This document shows, one piece after another, positions 1 through 8,787 of a stretch of DNA of 64,000 nt; the stretch's first letter is position 1, and every line of letters starts with the position of its first letter. The position numbers were made by a program, and so were the translations under genes. The stretch comes from Palleronia abyssalis (GTDB lineage: Bacteria > Pseudomonadota > Alphaproteobacteria > Rhodobacterales > Rhodobacteraceae): positions 1-64,000 of the forward strand of contig NZ_ONZF01000001.1 of assembly GCF_900302445.1 (NCBI RefSeq), given 5' to 3'. The notes beneath the pieces were generated by a model, which was given only the letters and a program-made list of their open reading frames with translations, was not told where the DNA came from and ran no database searches.

Positions 1-61
1 GCACGTCGACCTGCCGAAGCTTCGCGACGATCTCTTCCGGCTTGTGTCTCTTCTGGGGCAT
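1..61 (-). CDS. IS3-family transposase OrfA, N-terminal fragment (cut by window edge)
   Basis: Reading leftwards from an ATG at 61, the first residues are MPQKRHKPEEIVAKLRQVDV, the characteristic N-terminus of IS3-family (IS407-group-like) OrfA proteins, which supply the helix-turn-helix that binds the element ends. A GGAGG ribosome-binding site lies 7 to 8 bases upstream. Only 20 codons are visible. Whether the element is intact cannot be judged here. Confidence 0.75.
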   Translation of the reverse strand, partial: MPQKRHKPEEIVAKLRQVDV

Positions 62-127
62 TCTTGCATCCTCCAACTGGCCCGTAAGCCATACTTCAGG
101 GAGGACCACTTTTCAGGGGGCAGACCA
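1..127 (-). mobile_element. IS3-family element, 5' terminal part only (runs off left edge)
   Basis: On the minus strand the element begins at 127 with a TGGTCTGCCCCC terminus of the kind found at IS3-family ends, followed by about 65 bp of leader and an orfA start at 61. The terminus abuts and interrupts the orfA of a second IS3-type element (128-308), so this is a nested insertion. The rest of the element lies outside the window, so the opposite terminus and any target duplication cannot be checked. Confidence 0.65.
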
Positions 128-308
128 CTTGAGCGAGGCTCAAATCCTCTTTTGACACCACATCCGTGTCTCGGTGCGCCGTGATCCACATGTTCAGCGT
201 CGACATCCCGACACCAAGGTCCGCAGCCACCTGCTTGCACGTAAGTCCGCTGGTCAAGGCGATCCGCACCGCATCCCGGCGGAATTCATCACTCCGTTTC
301 AGTCCCAT
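128..308 (-). pseudogene. IS3-family transposase OrfA, truncated by another IS
   Basis: Starts MGLKRSDEFRRDAVRIAL and continues with a helix-turn-helix (CKQVAADLGVG) and the IS3 OrfA motif up to DLSLAQ, about 60 residues. After that the reading frame enters the terminus of the neighbouring IS at 127 and ends at 96 with ten unrelated residues. The leucine-zipper part of OrfA and all of OrfB, which carries the DDE active site, are missing, so it cannot transpose. A purine-rich GGAGATG precedes the ATG. Sequence to about 365 probably contains the outer end of this element. Confidence 0.75.
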
Positions 309-422
309 AGTTCATCTCCTTTGCTGCATAAAATGCTATCAAAGGAGCGGCATCAAACCGCGACAGCTCCAACTGAACACCTAACGGCAATGATGGTGTG
401 CATTATTTGGTGAACAGGAGGA

Positions 423-776
423 TCAACCAATATCGAGCCAGTTCGTATGCACCCAACCTCTGCTGAGGTCAGATGGTATACTACACTGCCCTGACCCCCA
501 ATTCGGGATCATCCCATATACGATCCCGACCCAGGGCCATTGCTCTGCGAAAATCCTGACATTGTCTCCGTTGTATATCTCATCAAGCTTCTTGAATCCG
601 GTGCCTGGACCGGATCTCACTGACAAGAACCCGTCTCCGTTGGGCTCGAGCCCCAACACCCGAGAATCTCCACATTGTCCGTGTAATTCGAAAGGAACAT
701 CAAGTGTTTGCGCGAATCCCGGCGTGGAAACGCTTAGAGCTAAAGACAGGAAGATGCTTATCCGTAGGGTTTTCAT
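423..776 (-). CDS. secreted SH3-domain protein
   Basis: Predicted 117-residue protein with a clear Sec signal peptide (hydrophobic residues 6-22, cleavage near GFAQ). The mature part resembles a bacterial SH3 (SH3b) domain: FLSVRSGPGTGFKKLDEI in the middle and GWVHTNWL at the C-terminus are the typical first and last strands of these cell-wall or ligand-binding folds. Two Cys (in HGQCGD and SGQCSI) could form a periplasmic disulphide. No operon partner is evident; it lies between IS debris and a broken protease gene. The domain family is fairly sure, the cellular role unknown. Confidence 0.7.
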   Translation of the reverse strand: MKTLRISIFLSLALSVSTPGFAQTLDVPFELHGQCGDSRVLGLEPNGDGFLSVRSGPGTGFKKLDEIYNGDNVRIFAEQWPWVGIVYGMIPNWGSGQCSIPSDLSRGWVHTNWLDIG

Positions 777-956
777 TCACTGTGCTCGGTCATTGTCCGG
801 AGATGGACGAGAAACATCTGGTTCTGCGGGTTGTGATACGAACTACTTTCAACCTAAAATCATATATTTCCGCAACGTCAAGTTATATCGGCTTTCGAAC
901 TAAGTAGAGACAGCAGTCATCTCGGGATCACCCGAATGCTATACGTTGAACTCCAG

Positions 957-1195
957 CTATTTTCGGACCGCTGTTTGCGTCGCAGTAGACGAAGGCCTCT
1001 TGGTCGACGAAAGCTCGCCATCGTAGGATAACGAGTCAATTTTTGCTTCCCCATCAACGCCGAACGTAGGAACTGTCAATCGGCACCTAATGTTGACCCC
1101 CTTTCGGCGTCCAAAAATGACCCGCTTTCGCAGGTCGCACAGATAGCTGGCCCGATCCGTGCGTCCGTCCAGGACAGACGTTCGGCGACACTCGC
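957..1195. other. scar downstream of the broken caspase-like gene
   Basis: No gene is supported here. It contains an IS21-type terminus (1074-1125) flanked by short sequence of unknown origin. A minus-strand reading frame crosses all of it to 957, but that is the out-of-frame continuation of the gene to the right and its Arg/Ser-rich composition does not look like protein. Confidence 0.5.
1074..1125. mobile_element. IS21-type terminal repeat remnant
   Basis: The terminus TGTCAATCGGCACCTAATG starts at 1074. On the minus strand two imperfect copies of a GGGTCA-N6-GG-N-GCCGA unit can be read side by side, the arrangement of multiple terminal repeats seen at IS21-family ends. No istA or istB sequence is nearby, so this is a solo end left by deletion. 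It sits immediately beyond the truncated 3' end of the caspase-like gene, suggesting that IS-mediated deletion removed that gene's tail. Confidence 0.5.
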
Positions 1196-2261
1196 TCACG
1201 GCAGAGCCGTGCCGGCGAGGTCTTCGAGATTGGTATCGCGCATTGCCATATAGAACGCACCGTCCTTGCCCTGGACACCGTGGCCTGCGAAGAAGAGAAC
1301 GGCATGATCCGAGGCACCGAGCCCGTAGGCGAGGTCGTCGATGGCGGACAGGACATCGTCGGGTTCTGTCCGGCGACCGCCCACGAAGCGCGGCTTCTCG
1401 AAGGCGGGAACGGTCGCGGGCAGGTCTATGATGGCCCCGATCAGTCGGTCGACATCCGCCTTGGCGAAGTTGCCATCCGGAAGGATGGGTTGGGCATAGA
1501 GATCCACGCCCACCGCCAGCGCGCGGCGGACGCACCCGGGTGCAGCCGGGCCAAGATATGCCTCGACCGGCAGGCTGGCCAGTCCCTCCGCGCTCGCGGC
1601 AACGATCGAGGCGTGACGCGTCTTTGACAGCCACCGCACACGAACTTCTCCGCCTACCGGAGATGTCTCGAGCGCAGAGACATCTTTGGTTACCCATCCT
1701 ATAGACGCAGAGCTTGCTGGCGCCACGCGACGGTTTGACCTCGGTAACCGCAACGGTTCCATCGTCCTCCAGAGAGAGCGCGCCGGAGATGTCCGGGGGA
1801 ACGGCGAGCTCACCCGCCTCGGGGACGGCTTCACCGGACAGAACCTTCGTGGCCAGGCCGGGCATATAGAGAAGCGGCTCGAACCGATCGAGGCTGAACT
1901 GGCCGTCGAGACCAGGGAACCGCAGGTCGATCAGACCCGCTGCCTCGGCTGTCGTGCAAAAGCGGAAATCGTCAGTCCAGACCGCGATCTCGTCCTCCAC
2001 GATCCGACCGTGCAGCACCCTCTCGCCATCCTCGATCCGGTGCACGTGGAAGCCGCCGTCCAAATTGATCTGGCCAATATGGCCGCACTCGGAAGTGAAC
2101 AGAAGATCCTCCAGAAGACCACCAGACGGTAGATCCTCGCGCACCCAAAGAAATTCGCCACCATCGAAATCTCGAATAAATACAATACTGCCGGCTGGCA
2201 CCCAATGCAGCAGAATGTCGCCCTCAAACCGAGGCAAGAACGGCGGATCATAAAACTGCAT
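1196..2261 (-). pseudogene. caspase-like (peptidase C14) gene, frameshifted and 3'-truncated
   Basis: Two overlapping minus-strand frames together give one protein. The frame starting at 2261 (MQFYDPPFLPRFEGDILL) supplies about 185 residues of a beta-rich N-terminal region without recognised family. Around 1690-1720 coding shifts to a second frame that carries a caspase-like domain: RALAVGVDLYA is the first strand and VLFFAGHGVQG contains the catalytic His of peptidase C14. Coding stops at 1196, before the strand that should carry the catalytic Cys, so the active-site dyad is incomplete. The C-terminal part of the 2261 frame beyond the shift is Arg-rich and not protein-like. Bacterial caspase homologues are often found in defence, signalling or cell-death systems; this copy should be inactive. 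A sequencing error could explain the frameshift but not the missing 3' end. Confidence 0.7.
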
Positions 2262-2542
2262 CAGGTAATTATTCGCAAATCTCCAATGACTATCCGCAAC
2301 TGCGTCTTACGAGACTACGACCGATCTTTTACCGCGAAAGTCAACCATCGCGAGAATGCTGTAGCTGCGAAGAATCCCCATAGTCGCGCCTGCCGATGGA
2401 TAGGTGACAATGGATTCATCAAGAGCCAATTGGCGCGATGGGTCAATGTGCAAACGGTCCCGACTGTATTTCGGTCGTTACCGTTGCACGAAGGGATCTG
2501 CTTCGCTAACCTGGTGTCATTCAACGGACAGGGGGTTACTGA

Positions 2543-3835
2543 ATGCTGCGTTCTGTCGTGTTCGCTGCTCTGGGGCTCGCTTGCGCTGGGGTTGTCTATG
2601 CGGCTTCCTTGGGTTCGGCGATGGCTTGCGAGACAGTTCGCCTACCGAATGACGGATCTCCCACGGTGATAGAGCTGCCGATGACCATCGGGGAGCAGAA
2701 TGCGTTGGGTTGCATCATCATGCCGGATTATGCCGGTGCTGATGTCGACATCAGGATCACCTCCCCCCAGATCAGATCTTCGAGGCTACAGACGATAGAG
2801 ACGATGGAAGGACAGAGCACGCTTTCTCTCAAGAGCCTGTCTGTAACCCGGACCAACCGGATCTCCAACCTGAAGCGTCGAGACAAGATCGTCGTGCAAG
2901 GCGAACCGGGTGGACCGGTTGTCATGTCCGTCGTTCTGGCTCTTTCATCCAAGGACGTTCCGGAGGAGCCTCGCGTTCGACATCTCGACCCTTCCGGACG
3001 CCCTGATATCGAAGATCTCTGGATGGAGAGTGTCTCGCTTTCCGGAACGCCTTGCGCTGAGGCGCTGGCGACACCGGATTGCGTAGCGCGCTATATTGAG
3101 CAGCGCGACCTCGAATCCTCGGATCCCGCCTGGGATAGCATCGTCAACGAAGGTGAGAAGATCACGAAACGCGTGATGGAGACTCTGATTGCAAATATGC
3201 TGTCCGAGGGGGCGCCAGCGTTCAAGCTGGAAAAGTGCAGCAACCGCGCGCCCGCGATGCGTAAGGAAGGTTCAGGTGGAATCGTAGAATGCCTGTATTG
3301 TCCGGTAAATTCCCACTGCTACTCAAGCGACTTGAGAATTTTGACTGCGTATCAGGCGGTGACGAGGATATTTTCCTTACAAAGCCATGGGATCAGCAGT
3401 CTCTACTTTTGCAGTAAATCTCTCGCCGGCGACTGCGATCGCGCCATCGCCGAGCACAGAGAGCGCCGGGACTCCTATCTGGAGTTCGAGGGGCACACCA
3501 AGAAGGCATTCGTGGAAACGTTTCTGGAGGATGAGGGTGATCTGATCGACCGGGCGCATGCTCGGTACGAGGCATCGTTTTCCAGGATTCTCATTTCTTT
3601 AGAACTGGGTGGGGAGATGATGCAACCTTTGGTCGAAAAGCAGTTGAATGGAACTCTTTCCGACCAGGAACGCTTGGTTTGGGAAGACGAATTGTCGTAT
3701 CGTCAGAATATCTCCAACACCAGCTACTGTAACACTTCGGTGCAACCCGATAGAATTCAGATGGTGTTCTCCTGCTATGCCTCCTACGAAGGTATTATCG
3801 AAAGAAACCAGGGCGGCTTTGATCTCCCGAACTGA
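2543..3835 (+). CDS. Cys-rich secreted protein of unknown function
   Basis: Predicted 430-residue protein preceded by an AGGGGGT ribosome-binding site. Residues 1-28 form a signal peptide (hydrophobic VVFAALGLACAGVVYAASLG) with cleavage near AMA-CE. The mature protein has roughly a dozen Cys, including paired patterns CAEALATPDC, CLYCPVNSHC and CSKSLAGDC, which suggests disulphide bonding in the periplasm or outside. The first 140 mature residues look beta-rich, the remainder helical and charged. I recognise no family. It lies alone among mobile-element debris, so it is probably acquired cargo. The coding frame is intact and its composition differs from the surrounding shadows, so it is likely a real gene. 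Confidence 0.65.
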   Translation: MLRSVVFAALGLACAGVVYAASLGSAMACETVRLPNDGSPTVIELPMTIGEQNALGCIIMPDYAGADVDIRITSPQIRSSRLQTIETMEGQSTLSLKSLSVTRTNRISNLKRRDKIVVQGEPGGPVVMSVVLALSSKDVPEEPRVRHLDPSGRPDIEDLWMESVSLSGTPCAEALATPDCVARYIEQRDLESSDPAWDSIVNEGEKITKRVMETLIANMLSEGAPAFKLEKCSNRAPAMRKEGSGGIVECLYCPVNSHCYSSDLRILTAYQAVTRIFSLQSHGISSLYFCSKSLAGDCDRAIAEHRERRDSYLEFEGHTKKAFVETFLEDEGDLIDRAHARYEASFSRILISLELGGEMMQPLVEKQLNGTLSDQERLVWEDELSYRQNISNTSYCNTSVQPDRIQMVFSCYASYEGIIERNQGGFDLPN

Positions 3836-4859
3836 CAGGCAGTTCGTCTGGGACGCGCCGATGGAAAACGTTGCCAGGCTTTTCTGCGATCGCACGGCTC
3901 CGTTCCTATCTGCAAGTGCAGGAGAATAGAGACATGCAAAGGGCGTCGTTGCGCAATTCAGTCCTGAGGCGTGACTGCCCCTTCCCACACTGAACGTTAG
4001 GACACGCGGATGACCCGCTTATCCACCAGACAAAGCAACCCATCTTCCGGATTAAAAGGTGCGCCCGGAATGGGCGACACGTTCTGGCAGTAGCCCTGCT
4101 TTCCGCATTACCGCCGTCATTGCTTCGCTGAAGATAAAGTGCCCTGTCCGAATTATCCCGATGTTGAGATCGCGTAGTCGAGACTTGAAGTTTTCCGCCA
4201 TCAAAGAGCCTATGCTTTGGCCCCGACGGAACGGGACAGATCTATCGCGACTTGGCGGAGAAATCCATTCAAGTGTTCTTTGGTGAGCATCCCCTCGGCC
4301 GGTGCTTGATCACGACGACCGCGCATCGGACAAACAGGCCGGACGCCTCCGTCACGATCGTCCAAAATCCCTCGCGGCTGATCCAGTCCTGAAGCAAGTT
4401 CGATATCTCGTGATCTGATCCCCGCAAACTGGACCGTTTGAAGCTGGAGTTTTCCGCTATGATTTCCCGGCTGGGAGAGGAGCGGAATCACATGAAGGCA
4501 TCGAAGTTTTCGGACGCGCAGAAGGCGCGGCGACGAGGGCTCGAACGCGATTCTTAAAGTCGCCTGGAACGACGCGTCTGAGTGTGTCGAGATCGAACCG
4601 GCGACTTTTTTTGAACTCCATGTCGAATTCCACTGCCTTAGCGAAGTGAACCAGGACTTCGGTGCGCTTTGAGGCGCCCGGCTACAGCACTGTCTCCGTT
4701 GGGATGACGTCATCGCGGTCCGGAAGCTAACGCCACGTGGTGCCGAATATCCTGCGACCCTTCCCGTTCGCGGTGCTTGGTTGGTAAGAAACGCAGTCAA
4801 CTGGGTGCGCCCCAAACCAGCATCCCGGACCCAAGGAAATGAATACCTGCCCGTTCGAT
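3836..4859. other. about 1 kb without an intact gene
   Basis: Apart from an IS3 scrap at 4411-4527, no convincing gene is present. A short minus-strand stretch around 4540-4680 reads like real protein (RTEVLVHFAKAVEFDMEF, continuing FKKSRRFDLDTLRRVV) but is bounded by stops, so it is probably a fragment of a lost gene that I cannot identify. The longest open frame here (4210-4815, minus) has a Ser/Arg/Pro-rich shadow composition. Confidence 0.5.
4411..4557 (+). mobile_element. IS3-family remnant: left end plus first codons of orfA
   Basis: A TGATCTGATCCCCGCAAACT terminus at 4411 is followed by an orfA start at 4492 reading MKASKFSDAQKA, the well-conserved N-terminus of a second group of IS3 OrfA proteins. 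After 12 codons (4527) the match ends and the frame runs to a stop at 4557. The remainder of the element has been deleted. Confidence 0.6.
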
Positions 4860-6840
4860 TTAGACGTTTGGCCAGAGAACGCCTACGGCCCTCGCATAGA
4901 CGCGGAGCTGTGCAAGGTAGGGGCGCGCGGCCTCCAGCGGGCTTTCGGGTGCGGGGGACTTGAAGTCGATCAAGGCGGCGCGGGTGCCGTCCGCGCTGCG
5001 TGCCAGAAGGTCCGCCGTACCGCGGATGCGGGGGCCGCCCGGAAGCGCCGCGTCGAAGGGCAGCTCTGGATGAAGTTCCGTCAAGCCCCGCTCGGCCAGT
5101 CGCTCGCGCAGGGTGGCGGCCTGCTGGGCAATGGCGGTGAGAGTTTCCTCGGAAAGTCCGGTCGCGGGGCCAACGCGATCGGCGTGGTCCGGACGTCGAA
5201 GCAGCACCCGCATGGCAAGGTGGAGTGCGGTGCCGCGCGCGCCGGCGTCATCGAAGGCGTCTCCGGCGAGACGCCCGCCAAGGCGATGGGTTTCGAGCGA
5301 CCAGAGCGCCTCTTCGACGCCGCCATCTGAGGGACGCAGGAAAAGCGGCCCGCCGCGGGGTCCGGGATCTTCGCGCCGACCGGGGCGGGTGCGGGGTTCG
5401 GGCGGAGAGGCTTCGCGGGGCGCGTCGAAGGCCTCGGGCAAGATTTCGCCATGGGGAGTGATGCGCGCAGGATGGGAGGTCTTACCGACTGTAATGGCGT
5501 CTACGCCGAGCGTCAGTCCGCCTTCGTTCATCAGCAGGTTCGAGACGGTGTCGGCCTCTGGCTTGCAGAAATCGGGCCATTCGAGGACCAGCAGATCCCG
5601 AGCGCGGGTCAGGGCAACGTAGGCGAGGCAGCGTTCGGTCACGGCGGCAGGCTCGCGGCGGTCGGCGACGAAGTGGGTCTTGACCTCGGCGCTGGCGACG
5701 CTGGGGTGATAGCGGATCGTGGCGCGATCCAGCAGCGTCGCCGGCTCGTCCCAGCCGTCGAACTCGATGCGGAGGGTATTCGGGCGCTCCTCGACGGTCC
5801 AGTCGAGACCTGTCAAGCAGACTACCGGCCATTCGAGACCTTTGGCCGCGTGCCATGTCGCGATTTTCACTCCGTGCGCGGCAGAGCCATCGGGACCCGG
5901 ACGGGCGTCGTCCCCAGCCTCGGCGCGAATTGCGAGCCAAGCGAGAAAGGAGCGGATGTCCCAGCCGAACACGCCCGAGGCGGCGCGGGTAAGGGGTCGG
6001 CCGCCTCGAAGGCGATGGCCTCGGCGTCAAGACGGGCGAGGTCGGCGTGGGCGCGAGCGGGGTCGTCCAGACCGGCGGCCCACTCGTCCAGTCCCGCGCC
6101 AGTCCGTAGCGCGGCGAGCATCCGGGAGGCGGTCCGGCCGGGGGTCTGCGTGTGGAGCGCGATCAGCGGGGCGAGGGTTTCGTGATCCGCCAGCACTTCA
6201 TCGAGCGCGGCGGTCAGCATGTCCTCCAGCGGCAAGGCGGCGGGGCCGTGAGTCAGGTAGAGCGCAGCGGCGAAGCTGTCGGCGGGATCGGCGACTATCG
6301 CGAGGGCCGCACGGGCGACGGTGACGGCCTCGGATGTGAACCAGCCGTTCTCATCGAAGGCCACGGGAATGCCGAGCTGCCTCAGGCAATCGGCGTGGTC
6401 CTCGCCTTGTCGTGCGTGCGGCATAGGACGGCGACGTCGGAGGGGCGCAGGGGTCGGGTGGTGTCGGTGCGGCGATCCACGATCTCGCGGTTCTCGGCGA
6501 GAAGGGCATGGATGCGCTCGGCGACGTGGTGGCAGCCCTTGGCGAGCGGCTCACCCTTCCTCGTCGCCTTCTTGTTCGACACCCGCAGCACGTCGATGAA
6601 GACGCCCGTCCCGGCATCTCGATGCGCCGCAAGGGGGGCGTAATCTCCGAAGAGCCCTCCGCCCAGGTCGTTTATATAACCCATGATGCTGGGAACCGAC
6701 CGGCGGTTAGTGTCCAGCGTGAGGGCCGTTTCGGGGCGCTTGGCGGCAAGAGCGGCCGCGAGGCGGGCGTCCGCCCCCTGAAAGCCCACGATCGCCTGCT
6801 TGGCGTCACCGACCAGCACCTTCGTCCTGGCTTCGGACAG
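4860..6840 (-). pseudogene. UvrD/AddA-like helicase-nuclease, truncated with two frameshifts
   Basis: Three overlapping minus-strand frames (6840-6400, 6400-5975, 5975-4860) join into the C-terminal half of an AddA/UvrD-type superfamily 1 helicase fused to a RecB-like nuclease. Visible helicase motifs are VGDAKQAIVGFQGAD (motif III), LDTNRRS (IV), ATWHAAKGLEW (V) and YVALTRARD (VI). The nuclease shows RGTALHLAM, IRGTADLL followed by LIDFKS (the D and DxK residues) and YLAQLRVYA (QxxxY). The N-terminal Walker A and B motifs are absent: homology ends near 6840, where an unrelated gene end on the other strand begins. The last residues after LWPN also look clipped. Single-base shifts lie near 6400 and 5975. 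The intact enzyme would process double-strand breaks; this copy should be inactive. A chromosomal addA elsewhere is expected but not visible here. Confidence 0.8.
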
Positions 6841-6848
6841 CCTCAGAC

Positions 6849-6956
6849 CGACACAATGGCCAGTTTCCCTTTCGGCCAACCGAGCGCTACTGCTTCCGCT
6901 ACCTCTCGCAGGAGCAGCAGGAGATCGCCAACGCCGACGGCAACGTCGGCCTCTGA
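6849..6956 (+). pseudogene. 3'-terminal fragment of an unidentified gene
   Basis: The plus frame ending at a TGA at 6954-6956 reads NGQFPFRPTERYCFRYLSQ followed by EQQEIANADGNVGL, with codon use that looks genuinely coding, and is followed 24 bases later by a strong intrinsic terminator. No start codon or ribosome-binding site precedes it and upstream sequence belongs to the opposite-strand helicase remnant, so it is the tail of a gene cut by a rearrangement near 6840. I do not recognise the family. Confidence 0.45.
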
Positions 6957-6979
6957 CAAGACTGACCCCGGCCGATGAG

Positions 6980-7005
6980 AGCCCCGCCCGAAACGGCGGG
7001 GCTTT
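6980..7005 (+). terminator. intrinsic terminator
   Basis: Perfect 9-bp stem AGCCCCGCC / GGCGGGGCT around a CGAAAC loop, followed by TTTGTCGTTT. It fits as the terminator of the truncated plus-strand gene ending at 6956. The T tract is interrupted but the stem is very stable. Confidence 0.75.
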
Positions 7006-7412
7006 GTCGTTTGAAAGCGATCGAACCCGTAGCCACCGATTATAATTCTGCGCCGGGACGGCCTAGCCGGCGCATTCGGTGGGGCAAAAACACGGCATAC
7101 TATGCCGACTTCAACCTTGGCCGGAAGAGCGGGAACTCCGCTGCGCCGGCTCTTAAAACCCAATAATATCAGCAATTTACTGGCGGAGAGACAGGGAGAC
7201 TACGCCGAATTACCTAAGCGACTGATATTAAAAAGAAATATCGCCGAATGTTGTACAGCGGGCTACGTTGACCAAAATGGACAACACCATGAAGGGGGCG
7301 CAGACGCAAGCCGGGTCACTTGAATAGGATGAGTTTCATCTATGGCCGCTTTGCGTACAAAAAGTGAACCGACGCTCTCGACATTGCTGTGTGGACATGC
7401 GGAGGTGTCGGT
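7006..7412. other. intergenic region containing the left att repeat and the ATPase leader
   Basis: No gene is supported. The left half (to 7178) belongs to the old flank downstream of the tRNA-Ser site; the 19-bp att repeat lies at 7179-7197; the following 215 bp is the relatively AT-richer upstream region of the ATPase gene and must hold its promoter. I could not pick a convincing sigma-70 match. Confidence 0.5.
7179..7197. repeat. attL-type core repeat, left end of the island
   Basis: The 19-bp sequence actggcggagagacaggga is identical to 12492-12510 inside tRNA-Ser. The bases flanking it differ on both sides (t..gac here, g..ttc in the tRNA), which defines the core exactly. Confidence 0.85.
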
Positions 7413-8717
7413 ATGAACGAGCCCAGTATGAACAAACCGACTAGTCCCGAACGAGCCATCGACGCAGATGAACGAGAGTTCGGCGCAGCCCTCAACAGCT
7501 TCCTGTCGCCGTCGCGGCCCTTGCAGTCTGAGGAGTTCTTGCGCGGCAGGGCTCACCAACTCAAGGGGATCGAGCGGGCCATGTACGCGTCTGGGCGTCA
7601 TGTCCTGATCCATGGACTTCGCGGAGTGGGGAAGTCGTCACTGGCGCAGACCGCTGCCTACAAGCTCGCTAGGGGCACAGACCCGATTGTAGTTGCGTGT
7701 GATCGCACCAGTTCGTTCCAGACGATTATCCGGGAGATATTCGAAGAGGCCGTCGGGGCGTCACCGATGCTCGCAGAGAAAGTTAGGGGAGGGGGCTTCT
7801 CGCTCAATCTTCCATGGCTCGGCTTGAACGGGAAGGCGGAGGTAAAGGAACGTCCGGTCGAAACACCCCTGTCAGTGAACGACGCAGTTCGACTTCTGCA
7901 ATTCTTGGCCGCGCAACTAGGGGAGGTGCCGGTTTTCGTTGTTGACGAGTTCGATCAACTGACCTCCGAGCAGGCTCAGATAGATTTCACGAACCTCGTG
8001 AAGCAGATTGCGGATAAGCACATATCTGCACACTTCATATTTTGCGGGATAGGCGAAAGCGTCGAGGCGATCATGGCGGCGCATGGAAGTGCGGACCGCT
8101 ATTTTCATGCTGTCGAATTGACCCAGCTTCCTTGGGAAGCGCGTGATGAAATAATTACGCACTCCGCGACTAGCTTGGGTATTGAGATTGATCGGGACAC
8201 AGCAATCCGTATCGCCATGATTAGCGATGGCTTTCCTCATTACATCCATTTCATTGCTGAAAAGCTATTCTGGCGGGTGTGGGAGGCGAAGAATGGAGGC
8301 CGGGTTACGCCCGACCTCTTCGGGTTGGCAATGGACGATGCTGCGTCAGCGATGGATATGAAGCTGCGGGGTCCATACGAGAAAGCAACGCAGAAGTACG
8401 GTGACGACTACGCAGCTATTTTGTGGGCATCCGCTGACGGGCATCAACTAAAGCGGAGGAGTGCTGACATCTTTGTTTCCTATCAGAGAATTATGGAAGG
8501 CTTAGGGCAGCAGCGCCTTGACAGGACTAAATTCAACACCCGGATCAATGCGCTTAAGACATCTGCCCACGCAAGCATCCTGACAGGGACGCGGTCAGGT
8601 TGGTACGAGTTCAGCGAGAAGATGATACGCGGGTATGTGAGGCTTATGGCTGAACGTCACGGGGTGGTGTTAAAATCCGATCATCCAGTCGCCAAGCATC
8701 CTCTCGCCGATTTCTAG
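7413..8717 (+). CDS. ORC/CDC6-like AAA ATPase, island cargo
   Basis: Predicted 434-residue soluble P-loop ATPase. The ATG at 7413 is preferred over a GTG at 7389 because GGAGGTG lies 6 to 7 bases before it. Walker A is GLRGVGKS (68-75) and Walker B VFVVDEFD (174-181). FIFCGIGES near 208-216 is a sensor-1-like strand and RYF at 229-231 could provide an arginine finger. After the ATPase core come a helical lid and a C-terminal region (about 310-434) that may be a winged-helix domain. This architecture occurs in ORC1/CDC6-type and STAND-like ATPases, often encoded on mobile islands with nucleic-acid-sensing or defence roles. No effector domain is visible. It is the first and largest cargo gene of the tRNA-Ser element. 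ATPase identity is firm, its biological role unknown. Confidence 0.8.
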   Translation: MNEPSMNKPTSPERAIDADEREFGAALNSFLSPSRPLQSEEFLRGRAHQLKGIERAMYASGRHVLIHGLRGVGKSSLAQTAAYKLARGTDPIVVACDRTSSFQTIIREIFEEAVGASPMLAEKVRGGGFSLNLPWLGLNGKAEVKERPVETPLSVNDAVRLLQFLAAQLGEVPVFVVDEFDQLTSEQAQIDFTNLVKQIADKHISAHFIFCGIGESVEAIMAAHGSADRYFHAVELTQLPWEARDEIITHSATSLGIEIDRDTAIRIAMISDGFPHYIHFIAEKLFWRVWEAKNGGRVTPDLFGLAMDDAASAMDMKLRGPYEKATQKYGDDYAAILWASADGHQLKRRSADIFVSYQRIMEGLGQQRLDRTKFNTRINALKTSAHASILTGTRSGWYEFSEKMIRGYVRLMAERHGVVLKSDHPVAKHPLADF

Positions 8718-8787
8718 CGTGGATCGCCAACATCAAACCGTATCATCCGTGGGCGGACGGTAGCGCCGCTAGACGAGGAGGATGCAC

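Noticed and set aside
957-1700. C-terminal part of the long minus-strand frame as real protein of the caspase-like gene
   Set aside because: After about 1700 it becomes Arg/Ser/Gly-rich while another frame shows the caspase domain, so this part is out of frame.
4210-4815. 201-codon minus-strand ORF
   Set aside because: No ribosome-binding site or family resemblance, Ser/Pro/Arg-rich, and it crosses an IS scrap.
5398-5415. A ggcggagaggc sequence as a third copy of the att core
   Set aside because: It matches only part of the core and lies within the coding sequence of the helicase remnant.
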